The notes under the pieces: model-generated
What the model was told of the DNA's origin: nothing
Database searches by the model: none
Seen by the model: only the letters and a program-made list of their open reading frames with translations
NCBI GenBank assembly: GCA_017408685.1
Contig: JAFQUE010000069.1
Location: forward strand, 1-64,000
Reading direction: 5' to 3'
DNA: 64,000 nt
Source: Bacteroidaceae bacterium
GTDB lineage: Bacteria; Bacteroidota; Bacteroidia; Bacteroidales; Bacteroidaceae
Program-made: the position numbers and the translations under genes
Shown: piece after piece, positions 56,824 through 64,000 of the stretch
Numbering within the stretch: the first letter of the stretch is position 1
How the letters are laid out: every line of letters begins with the position of its first letter

Positions 56824-57441
56824 AACAATTACCCATTACACGTTACACACTACACGCTACAGCTACTTTATTGCTGTGTTAATAGATGTTAATGGGTGTG
56901 TAAACTCCCTCCGCTTCGCTCGTCCCTCTTTCCAAAGAGGGACAATTTTTTATCTCCTCAGTCACTAAAGTGACAGCTAAAGTATACCATCCCTTTGGGG
57001 GAGGGTTAGGGTGGGGCTACCTTTATATTATCAGGTCTCTAAGTAACAATAACTCTGTTTCGCTTACTCCTCTCTTGAATAGGACTTCCCTATCATTAAA
57101 GAGTGTATTTATAAATCTATCATCTCCGCAAAGTTCTTTTGCTTTTTCGTAGAGTTCTACTGCCTGTTGGTTGTTCTTTGTTACCCACTCTACATGTGCG
57201 GCATTGACAACACTCGCTTTTCGTGACCCGCAGGGCGTGATCCTTCCACGCTACCTGCGACCTATCACTGCTCATGTTGTCGAAACCTTTTTAGCTACAT
57301 GTGCGGCATTGACAACACTCGCTTTTCGCAACCCGCAGGGCGCAAAAACTCTCCCGCTTTTTAAAGAGGGAGTACGGCTTTAGCCGGGAGGGAGTTCGCC
57401 ACGCTACCTGCGACCAACTGCTGCCAACATTGTCTATGCCG
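56824..57441. repeat. Repeat-rich region with duplicated gene fragment
   Basis: Holds simple tacac/ctaca sequence, a hairpin GTCCCTCTTT/AAAGAGGGAC (56922-56943) with a T run, and a duplicate of the 3' end of the TPR gene (about 57038-57203). Two palindromic elements follow (57204-57285 and 57309-57437). The second is interrupted after CGCAGGGCG by a foreign repeat (about 57352-57396, gggag/ctccc) and then resumes. No gene. Confidence 0.75.
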
Positions 57442-59640
57442 CTATGCGATTATATCTATTAGCAGTTGTAACTCTGTTTCGCTTACTCCTCTTGCAATGA
57501 GGACTTCTTTGTCTTGCATTATGTGTTCTGCAACCTTGTCGGCGTTGCCGCAAAGTTCTTTTGCTTTTTCGTAGAGTTCTACTGCTTGTTGGTTGTTCTT
57601 TGTTACCCACTCTACATGTGCGGCATTGAGGTAGTCCTCGAAGGAGGGGTGGGGGAGTTCCATGAGGCGTCGGTAGTAGGTACGGGCCTGGTCGTCCTTG
57701 CCGGTGATGAATGAGCACCAGGCTATGGCGCGCATGGCGCGGCGTGAGTCGGGTTTCAGGTATTCTACTTTGTAGAAGCGTGCGAAGGCTTCGTCGTACT
57801 GCTTGAGCGCGGCATGGCTCTCGCCTGTCTGCATTAGCAGGGAGGTGTTCTCGGGGGCTATCTCCTCGGCCATAAGGTAGTAACTGAGCGCTTTCTCCGA
57901 TTCGCCCTGCAGGCGGTAGCACTGTGCTATGTGGCGCAGGGTCCACAGGGTGTCGGGCTTCACAATGTCGGCCTTGGTGTAGTAATCTATGGCGGTGTTG
58001 TAGTCGCAATCCTTTTGTGCGCAGAAACCCATCTCCTGGAAGAACTGTGCGTCGCCCTGTCCGCTCTTTTCAAAGAGACGGCCGGCCTTGAAGGCTTCGT
58101 TGTAGTACTCCTTCTCTACAAGGTAGCGGAAGGTGCGCAGCATGGCTTCATTGCTGTCGATTAGGGGTGCCAGCGTGGTGCTTTGCAACATGTTGAGCGA
58201 CATGGTGAAGGGGTCCTTGAACTCGTGACGGTAGTTGGACACCTTGAAAAAGCGGTAGAGGTCCTGTATGTACTGGTTGCTCTCAATCTCGGCACGCTTT
58301 TCGGCGGGCACTTCGGTTGCGGTGTCGGGCAACTGCTCCGAAGGGTCGCCCATGCCGGTCATCTGCTGCATGAGTGCGTCGCGTTGCTCTTTGGGAACGC
58401 GCTCAAAGGTGAGGCAGAAGGAGTATTTGTCGCTGTTGCAGAAGAACTGTGAGGCGCATATTGCGCCGATAATGCTTTTGTTGCCAGTCTCCTGCGGCAC
58501 AATATGTGCAATGGCGGGAACGGTCATGTCGAACGGGCGGAACCAGTTGCACATTTCGCTGAAGAAGGAGAAGGTCTTGAGTTGTGAGAAGGTGCTCATG
58601 TATACGTCGGCACCCTCAATCTGCCATTTGCTCATCTCCTCAATCTTGCCTTTGATTTCGTCTTCCTCAATCCATTTCTTCCATTCGGGGTTCTTGTCCT
58701 CGTCGTCTTCAATCTCCTTTAGAATGTCCATGCTCAGTTTGCTGCCCTTCAGGTTGGGGTTCTTCATCATGGCGGGGATAATCTCCTCGCGCATTTTGCG
58801 GTCAATCTTCTGTGTCTCGCGGCAACGCAACAGTTGTATCTGTATTGTCTGTATACGGCGCATGATGACAGCGTTCTCGCGTATGGTGTCGAGGGCGGAG
58901 GTTATTTCGGGGTAGTGCTTTATGCGCTCCCGGTACATGAAGAGTACTATTGTCAAGCCGATTATGGCGCGTGTGGCGAGCAGGCTTTCGTTGCTTGCTG
59001 CAATGTTGCACAGGGTAGTGGCTTTGAGCGGTTCAAAGCACTTGAGGGCACTGAGCATGACGGCACTCACTGCCACGGCGCGGTCGAAGATGTTTATGTC
59101 GTCACATGTGATTATCTCTGTTACCTTTTCGGCGTCGCCCTTGCTCCAGCAATTGCTGCTCCACAGTGCGCCGAAGAGTTGCGGCAACAGCTGTTCGTGT
59201 TCCGTTGCCAGTGTGGCATTGAGTGAGCGGCACTCTTGGGCCGGGAGGCTCTTGGCAACCTGCGTGTTGGCATGGTTCTCCTTCAGTTTTGAATATATGC
59301 CGTCAATGGCTGCCAAACCTTTGTACTTGCGGCGCATTTGGCAGTATACCTTGGTCGATTGCTCGGTGTGGCGTGCAACGGCAATCTGGTCGTTTATAAC
59401 GTAGCACTTTCCCATGAGTTCGCCATGCAGGCGCTCTCTGTCGGGGTCGGGCATGCCCATGCGCAGGTACTCCAGCATGTATTTGTATGCTGTTTGCAAC
59501 TCGTTGTAACGGGTACGCAGTTCCCAGTCCTGCAGCGACTCTATCTCTTCGCCCAGGATGTCAATGGCTCTCTTAAGCCTCTCGTTGCCAAGTGCATCAA
59601 TGACGCTTCTTTGTATTTCAGTGATACGTTTTTCGTCCAT
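57442..59640 (-). CDS. Large TPR-repeat protein
   Basis: A 732-residue protein with no signal peptide or membrane segment, so cytoplasmic. The first 450 residues are helical without a clear family (MDEKRITEIQRSVIDALGNERLKRAIDIL at the start; DDEDKNPEWKKWIEEDEIKGK is very acidic). The C-terminal 230 residues are tetratricopeptide repeats: AMLRTFRYLVEKEYYNEAFKAG, DYNTAIDYYTKADIVKPD, SEKALSYYLMAEEIAPEN, YDEAFARFYKVEYLKPD. Such repeats mediate protein contacts. Function unknown. It is separated from pgk by a terminator. Part of its 3' end is duplicated downstream. Confidence 0.85.
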   Translation of the reverse strand: MDEKRITEIQRSVIDALGNERLKRAIDILGEEIESLQDWELRTRYNELQTAYKYMLEYLRMGMPDPDRERLHGELMGKCYVINDQIAVARHTEQSTKVYCQMRRKYKGLAAIDGIYSKLKENHANTQVAKSLPAQECRSLNATLATEHEQLLPQLFGALWSSNCWSKGDAEKVTEIITCDDINIFDRAVAVSAVMLSALKCFEPLKATTLCNIAASNESLLATRAIIGLTIVLFMYRERIKHYPEITSALDTIRENAVIMRRIQTIQIQLLRCRETQKIDRKMREEIIPAMMKNPNLKGSKLSMDILKEIEDDEDKNPEWKKWIEEDEIKGKIEEMSKWQIEGADVYMSTFSQLKTFSFFSEMCNWFRPFDMTVPAIAHIVPQETGNKSIIGAICASQFFCNSDKYSFCLTFERVPKEQRDALMQQMTGMGDPSEQLPDTATEVPAEKRAEIESNQYIQDLYRFFKVSNYRHEFKDPFTMSLNMLQSTTLAPLIDSNEAMLRTFRYLVEKEYYNEAFKAGRLFEKSGQGDAQFFQEMGFCAQKDCDYNTAIDYYTKADIVKPDTLWTLRHIAQCYRLQGESEKALSYYLMAEEIAPENTSLLMQTGESHAALKQYDEAFARFYKVEYLKPDSRRAMRAIAWCSFITGKDDQARTYYRRLMELPHPSFEDYLNAAHVEWVTKNNQQAVELYEKAKELCGNADKVAEHIMQDKEVLIARGVSETELQLLIDIIA

Positions 59641-59722
59641 TCTAATAAAGGTAAGATGTGGTTCGCGCCTATTCTTAAGAACCTTAATGACCTTAGAGTC
59701 CTTACAGGCGCAACTTATTTGA

Positions 59723-59760
59723 TATAATAAACAGCGCGGGTTGCCGCACTGTTTATTATA
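59723..59760 (-). terminator. Hairpin between pgk and the TPR gene
   Basis: 17-bp arms (59723-59739 and 59744-59760), 16 of 17 paired, with a 4-nt loop. The U tract on the minus strand is weak. Confidence 0.6.
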
Positions 59761-59778
59761 AATTATTCAAGCGGGATA

Positions 59779-61029
59779 TTATTCGCCCTTGATGGCTGCA
59801 ACGCCAGGGAGAACCTTACCCTCGATAGCCTCGAGAAGAGCACCACCACCTGTTGAGATGTATGATACCTGGTCGGCCATACCGAACTTGTTGATACATG
59901 CTACAGAGTCACCGCCACCGATGAGTGAGAATGCACCGTTGGCAGTTGCCTTGCCAATAGCCTCGGCAATAGCACGTGAACCTGCTGTAAAGTTGTCGAA
60001 CTCGAACACGCCTGCAGGGCCGTTCCAAAGGATTGTCTTTGCGTCGACAATGGCTGCTGCGAATGCCTTCTGTGCCTCGGGACCTGCGTCAAGGCCTTCC
60101 CAACCCTCGGGGATTGCACCTGCGGGGCAAACCTGTGTGTTGGCGTCGTTAGAGAAGTCGTCGGCAGCAACGCAGTCCTTGGCAAGAACAAGGTTCACAC
60201 CCTTTGCCTTAGCCTGCTCCATAATGCTGATAGCAAGGTCAAGTTTGTCGTCCTCAACGATTGAACGGCCAATCTGGCCACCCTGAGCCTTTGCGAATGT
60301 ATATGTCATACCGCCGCAAAGGATGAGGTTGTCAACCTTGTCCATGAGGTTTTCAATGATACCGATTTTTGTAGATACCTTAGAACCACCCATGATAGCT
60401 GTGAAAGGACGCTTGATGTCCTTGAGGATGTTGTCTACAGCCTGAACCTCCTTCTCCATGAGGTAACCGAGCATTTTGTTGTCGGCGTCGAAGTAGTCGG
60501 CAATGACTGCTGTTGAAGCGTGACGGCGGTGTGCTGTACCGAATGCGTCGTTGATGTAGCAGTCGGCATAAGAAGCGAGAGTCTTTGAGAACTCCTTCTG
60601 TGACTCCTTCATAGCCTTCTTTGCGTCGTTGTATGCTGGGTCCTCTTTGTCAATGCCCACAGGCTTGCCTTCCTCCTCGGGGTAGAAACGGAGGTTCTCG
60701 AGCATGAGCACTTCACCCGGCTTCAATGCAGCAGCAGCCTCGGCAGCCTTTGCGCAGTCGGGAGCGAACTGTACGGGTACACCCAACTTCTCGGCAACAG
60801 CGTCAACAATCTGGCTCAAAGAGTACTTTGCGTTAACCTTGCCCTTGGGCTTGCCCATGTGCGACATGATGATGAGAGCACCACCGTCGGCCAATACTTT
60901 CTTCAATGTGGGAAGAGCACCGCGGATACGTGTGTCGTCAGTAATCTTACCTTCCTCGTTCAAGGGTACGTTGAAGTCAACGCGAACGATTGCCTTTTTG
61001 CCGGCAAACTTGAAATTGTCAATTGTCAT
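59779..61029 (-). CDS. pgk: Phosphoglycerate kinase
   Basis: A 416-residue glycolytic enzyme transferring phosphate from 1,3-bisphosphoglycerate to [15 protein letters not shown] at the N-terminus, [51 protein letters not shown] and the GGGDSVA nucleotide loop are all present in order. Codon use is strongly biased, as expected for a highly expressed gene. The upstream region holds repeats and a distant -7-like box (61316-61309, TATCTTCG on the minus strand). Confidence 0.97.
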   Translation of the reverse strand: MTIDNFKFAGKKAIVRVDFNVPLNEEGKITDDTRIRGALPTLKKVLADGGALIIMSHMGKPKGKVNAKYSLSQIVDAVAEKLGVPVQFAPDCAKAAEAAAALKPGEVLMLENLRFYPEEEGKPVGIDKEDPAYNDAKKAMKESQKEFSKTLASYADCYINDAFGTAHRRHASTAVIADYFDADNKMLGYLMEKEVQAVDNILKDIKRPFTAIMGGSKVSTKIGIIENLMDKVDNLILCGGMTYTFAKAQGGQIGRSIVEDDKLDLAISIMEQAKAKGVNLVLAKDCVAADDFSNDANTQVCPAGAIPEGWEGLDAGPEAQKAFAAAIVDAKTILWNGPAGVFEFDNFTAGSRAIAEAIGKATANGAFSLIGGGDSVACINKFGMADQVSYISTGGGALLEAIEGKVLPGVAAIKGE

Positions 61030-61562
61030 AACTAAATTGATTTTATGTTAGTAATGGTTGTTGTTAAATGCTTGTTTGGTCATAGTGCCGTTCTTGTCAT
61101 CCTGCGTATTTGTCATCCTGACGGAACGGAAGGATCTCTCTTTTCTTTTTTTTTGAGATGCTTCATTTCATTCAGCATGACAAATCCTCGCAGAGACCAA
61201 AGTCAATGCTCCGCTTCGGTTTGTTATTGTCATTCCTGAGTGGAGCGAAGGATCTCTAATCCTTTACATGCTGTGGATAATGACATTCATGTACACTATT
61301 TCATTCTGCGAAGATAATGTTTTTTAAATAAAAGAGGTAACAAATAGGGGAAAAAAGTAAAAAACTGATGTGTAAAACGAATTTTCTGTTACCCTGTTCC
61401 CGGTGACTTCATGTGCCGTTATATGAAACATTATAACATTTGTAGGTAAATATTGTGTGAATAAATATCCTTTATATATATTTGCATTACAATGGTTTTG
61501 CAAGTCAGTTATCGCTCAACGCGAAACCCGATACCTGTGAAAAATATTAACACGATAAAATC
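61030..61562. other. Intergenic region with Bacteroidales GTCATCCTGA repeats and divergent promoters
   Basis: Copies of tgtcatcctg at 61095, 61111 and (as tgtcattcctg) 61229, with ggatctct and the inverted half ttcagcatgaca (near 61171). These form imperfect palindromes of a repeat common in this order. A leftward -7 (61316-61309) could serve pgk with a leader through the repeats. The rightward promoter at 61453-61484 serves the next gene. Confidence 0.65.
61453..61484 (+). promoter_or_regulatory. Promoter of the zinc-ribbon membrane protein
   Basis: TTG (61453-61455), 21 nt, TATATTTG (61477-61484); leader about 70 nt before ATG 61563. Confidence 0.6.
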
Positions 61563-62492
61563 ATGAAGTTCAAATTATCGAACCTTGTGTGGATTGTTGC
61601 CATAGGACTTTTTGTCTATTTCGGCGCAACATCAAAAGAGTTCAGTTCTTTCCTTACAGAAGCACTGGAAGGTGTGGAACCGGCCCTGGAATCGACTGGT
61701 GAGTTTATAGGTGCTGTCGCAGAAAAAATCCCCGACGACGCCAATCCTGCTTCCATACTCAATGGGATTCTTTTGACAATGAGCTGCGTAGCCCTTGTGC
61801 TGTCGTTGCTCTACCGTTTCTTGTTCAAGGATACGGCCCTTAAACGCGATACATATGACGAGGTGAAGGACCTGCTTCTCTATTCAGGTGCGTCGGTGCT
61901 GCTATCAGCGTTCGTGCAGGACGAGGCGCACTGGTGGACGCTGCTTGCTGTGCCATTGTGCAGTTATGTTCTTGTGTACCCGCTGTTCTACATACCTTAC
62001 TACAGGTTCTTCAAGTGGGTCGCCGCTACACTATACGACCTCTTGGTGCTCATAATCGGGATTTTCTACATCAGCATATATTTCGGTGAGTACGCGTCGC
62101 TTGTTACGGGAATATTGGCTCTCTTTGCCATTGTCTTTGCCGGTTGGTTCTATTGGGCAAACCGCAAACACGACCATTGCCCCAAATGCAAGCGTTACGT
62201 GAACATTGACAGAACCGGCGCTGAAATTGCCGACAAGCGGGTCGACTACTCCGACCACGATGAAAAAGTCGCTACGAAGGTAATGGAGAAATATAAGATA
62301 GGCAAAGATGGAAGAAAAGAGGTGGTGGACCGCACGCCTGTTGCATGGGAACGTATAAAGTATACAATAAAGAAAACCGAAATAGATTATACGGTTCATC
62401 TCAAATGTCCCTATTGCGGTCATGAGTTCACTGCCCGGGAGTATGACGAGAAGTCGAAGACTCTCTCCTATGGCGAAAGAGAGAATGGATGA
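61563..62492 (+). CDS. Membrane protein with zinc ribbon, unknown function
   Basis: A 309-residue protein. There are membrane segments at about residues 8-22, 63-83, 98-118, 123-145 and 155-198 (two helices). A cytoplasmic C-terminal part then carries two CxxC pairs, HDHCPKCKRYVNI (near 211) and LKCPYCGHEFTA (near 283), which together should bind one zinc. No enzymatic motif. It has its own promoter and a strong terminator, so it is a single-gene unit. I do not recognise the family; a stress or envelope sensor would fit this build, but that is a guess. Confidence 0.8.
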   Translation: MKFKLSNLVWIVAIGLFVYFGATSKEFSSFLTEALEGVEPALESTGEFIGAVAEKIPDDANPASILNGILLTMSCVALVLSLLYRFLFKDTALKRDTYDEVKDLLLYSGASVLLSAFVQDEAHWWTLLAVPLCSYVLVYPLFYIPYYRFFKWVAATLYDLLVLIIGIFYISIYFGEYASLVTGILALFAIVFAGWFYWANRKHDHCPKCKRYVNIDRTGAEIADKRVDYSDHDEKVATKVMEKYKIGKDGRKEVVDRTPVAWERIKYTIKKTEIDYTVHLKCPYCGHEFTAREYDEKSKTLSYGERENG

Positions 62493-62498
62493 TTTGTG

Positions 62499-62544
62499 CA
62501 CCATAAAAGAAAGCAGACGCGCGCGTCTGCTTTCTTTTATGGTG
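62499..62544. terminator. 46-bp perfect palindrome, bidirectional terminator
   Basis: 62499-62521 is the exact reverse complement of 62522-62544 (centre gcgcgc). It ends the zinc-ribbon gene on the plus strand and nth on the minus strand. Confidence 0.85.
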
Positions 62545-62594
62545 GCGTGACTTTGCCGCGCTACCTGCGACTATCTGCTGCCAGTGTTGTCGAG
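62543..62594. repeat. Half of a palindromic element at the 3' end of nth
   Basis: GGCGTGACTTTGCCGCGC, ACCTGCGA, CTGCTGCC and GTTGTCGAG are the right two thirds of the dispersed element. The left part is replaced by the terminator palindrome. The last codons and stop of nth lie inside it. Confidence 0.75.
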
Positions 62595-63242
62595 TTGCTT
62601 TGCTTTTCGCATTTTCGCTTCGCTGCAAAAAGCCTCAAGCCCGCACTGGTTGCACTTGGGGGAGCGTGCTGTGCACATGTAACGCCCATGCAGTATGAGC
62701 CAATGGTGGGCCTTGGGAATTATGTCGGCCGGAAGGTGCTTCATCAACTCCATCTCAACGCTGTATGGGGTGGTGCAGCGCTTGGGCACGAGTCCAATGC
62801 GACGGCTCACACGGAACACATGTGTGTCAACGGCCATGGCGCTCTTGTCCCATACAACCGACAGTATAACGTTGGCAGTCTTGCGTCCCACGCCGGGTAG
62901 GGTGATAAGTTCCTCAAGCGTGTCGGGTACCTCGCCGCCAAAATCGCTGCACAGTTTCTGAGCCATACCCACAAGGTGCTTCGCCTTGTTGTTGGGGTAC
63001 GACACGCTCTTTATGTAGTTGTATATCTCATCGGGGTGAGCCTGCGCCATTTCGTGCGCGTCGGGGTAGCGGGCAATGAGGTCGGGGGTCACCATGTTCA
63101 CGCGCTTGTCGGTGCATTGCGCCGAGAGTATTACGGCTACAAGCAGGTCGAACGGAGTGGAGTACTCCAGTTCCGTCTCGGCAACAGGTATCGCAACCTC
63201 GAAGTACTCAATGGCTTTTTTATATAAGTCTGCTCTTTTCAT
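62571..63242 (-). CDS. nth: Endonuclease III
   Basis: A 223-residue DNA glycosylase/AP lyase of base excision repair. ILSAQCTDKRVN, the helix-hairpin-helix LPGVGRKTANVIL with the catalytic Lys, VDTHVFRVSRRIGL with the catalytic Asp, and the [4Fe-4S] loop C-x6-C-x2-C-x5-C (CTARSPKCNQCGLEAFC) are all present. The C-terminal eight residues (QLDNTGSR) and the TAG stop are encoded by the palindromic element. Confidence 0.96.
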   Translation of the reverse strand: MKRADLYKKAIEYFEVAIPVAETELEYSTPFDLLVAVILSAQCTDKRVNMVTPDLIARYPDAHEMAQAHPDEIYNYIKSVSYPNNKAKHLVGMAQKLCSDFGGEVPDTLEELITLPGVGRKTANVILSVVWDKSAMAVDTHVFRVSRRIGLVPKRCTTPYSVEMELMKHLPADIIPKAHHWLILHGRYMCTARSPKCNQCGLEAFCSEAKMRKAKQLDNTGSR

Positions 63243-63295
63243 GGATGTTATATGATGTGTGTAATCAATATATCTGCAAAACGTTGTTCAGCAAT

Positions 63296-64000
63296 TCATT
63301 TGATTCTCTTGCCAAGGAATAAAAATGCAGTGATTTTGTGACTGTCGAGAATCTTCGACAAGAAAATGCATATAACCAACAGGAGTAAGGATAGCAGTGG
63401 TGCTATTATAAAACCGAAAATAAAACTGTTGACATTGTCGAAGTTTATATATCTGGCCATTAAAGATTCAAGGATGAATGTCTGTAGAATATATATACCT
63501 AAAGTGTACTGGCCATATTTGCTGATTGTATCTATAAGTTTGTTTCTTACTCCATTTATGCACCAATGGAACAGGGATATGAAGAATGTTGACCCTATAA
63601 TTCCTATCATCAGCCTGTAATATCTCAGGTATGCAAGGTATAGTGCTTCGGCAAACTCTCCACCCTTTAATTTGTGCATTAAAGCACCGGTGGGTTGCCA
63701 AAACTCCTTGCTCCAGAAAAGAAGCATTACTAAAAATATACACCCTGTGGCAATGGCAATTGCTTTGTAGTTCTTTTCTATTATATCCCAGTATTCCCTA
63801 ATTACAATTCCTGTAACGAAACAGGGATACATGATGTCGATATTTGTGGTAAAGTAACCTATTCTGTATATGTGTGGAATCTGTGTCAATGCCAGTGTCG
63901 CAGCTAATGCAATTATCCGATATTTGCCAAAACAATATGATATCCTTGCTAAAAGGAAACAGAAGAATGCTGTCTTGAGAAACCAAAAACCAGATTTCAG
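63296..64000 (-). CDS. Acyltransferase 3 family membrane protein, 5' end outside the window
   Basis: The frame is open from the right edge (LKSGFWFLKTAFFCFLLARISYC...) and ends at 63296, so at least 234 residues are visible and the start is missing. Several membrane helices (FVTGIVIREYWD, IAIATGCIFLVMLLFW, LMIGIIGSTFFISLFHW, YTLGIYILQTFIL, IIAPLLSLLLLVICIFL) and the C-terminal pattern GQYTLGIYILQ followed by S-K-I fit the acyltransferase 3 (WecH/OatA/NodX) family. These transfer acyl groups onto surface polysaccharides. The catalytic His region would lie in the missing part. It is AT-rich compared with nth. Confidence 0.7.
   Translation of the reverse strand: MKSGFWFLKTAFFCFLLARISYCFGKYRIIALAATLALTQIPHIYRIGYFTTNIDIMYPCFVTGIVIREYWDIIEKNYKAIAIATGCIFLVMLLFWSKEFWQPTGALMHKLKGGEFAEALYLAYLRYYRLMIGIIGSTFFISLFHWCINGVRNKLIDTISKYGQYTLGIYILQTFILESLMARYINFDNVNSFIFGFIIAPLLSLLLLVICIFLSKILDSHKITAFLFLGKRIK

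Overview
The window reads as chromosome from a member of the order Bacteroidales (Bacteroidota). The reasons are repeated promoter elements of the TTTG-N19-TAnnTTTG type instead of sigma70 boxes, BspA-like and dockerin-bearing exported proteins, Bacteroidales-type repeats (GTCATCCTGA...GGATCTC), and the typical gene stock (malic enzyme fused to phosphotransacetylase, NAD-dependent ligA, DUF2400, the AspD/AspT aspartate-alanine system). I cannot place it to genus. No rRNA, tRNA, CRISPR array or replication origin was seen.

Layout. 1-421: tandem 97-bp palindromic repeat. 422-2952: leftward AT-rich block of three unrecognised exported or membrane proteins. 4020-6500: housekeeping genes (hemolysin-III-like, murB, PhnP-like MBL hydrolase). 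6505-28323: a 22-kb phage structural block (terminase, scaffold-like protein, capsid, connector-like proteins, holin, u-spanin-like protein, large tail or stabilisation protein, S24 repressor, internal virion proteins, portal) fitted between MBL and ligA. 28423-34614: ligA, dapA, DUF2400, maeB. 35480-41940: cluster of exported BspA-like, InlB-repeat/cohesin/dockerin and cohesin-like proteins, ending with a 50-residue peptide gene. 42036-45830: asdA and aspT. 46756-56823: defence island (type III mod, nested ATPase plus TOPRIM-like pair, type III res, DUF2971, AbiH, broken rhuM). 57442-63242: TPR protein, pgk, zinc-ribbon membrane protein, nth. 63296-64000: acyltransferase running off the window.

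How the genes work together. The phage block has packaging and virion genes but no recognisable integrase, replication gene or endolysin, and no visible att sites; on the left it lies 4 bp from a host gene. Four of its promoters, on both strands, carry the same 20-bp box at an identical 18-nt distance from the -7 element. They drive the terminase side, the capsid side, a small leftward gene, and the internal-protein/portal side, so one factor could switch on the whole virion programme. That layout fits either a cryptic prophage or a gene-transfer-agent-like particle, and I consider it the best candidate for an undescribed system here. In the defence island an ATPase/TOPRIM-like pair with its own -7 element is inserted between the two subunits of a type III restriction system. 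AspT exports alanine in exchange for aspartate, and AsdA decarboxylates aspartate to alanine inside the cell.

A second window-wide pattern is a dispersed element of about 82 bp whose stem sequence differs from copy to copy while base pairing is preserved. It occurs at 1-250, 43791-44088, 46246-46327, 57204-57437 and 62543-62594, always between genes or at gene 3' ends.
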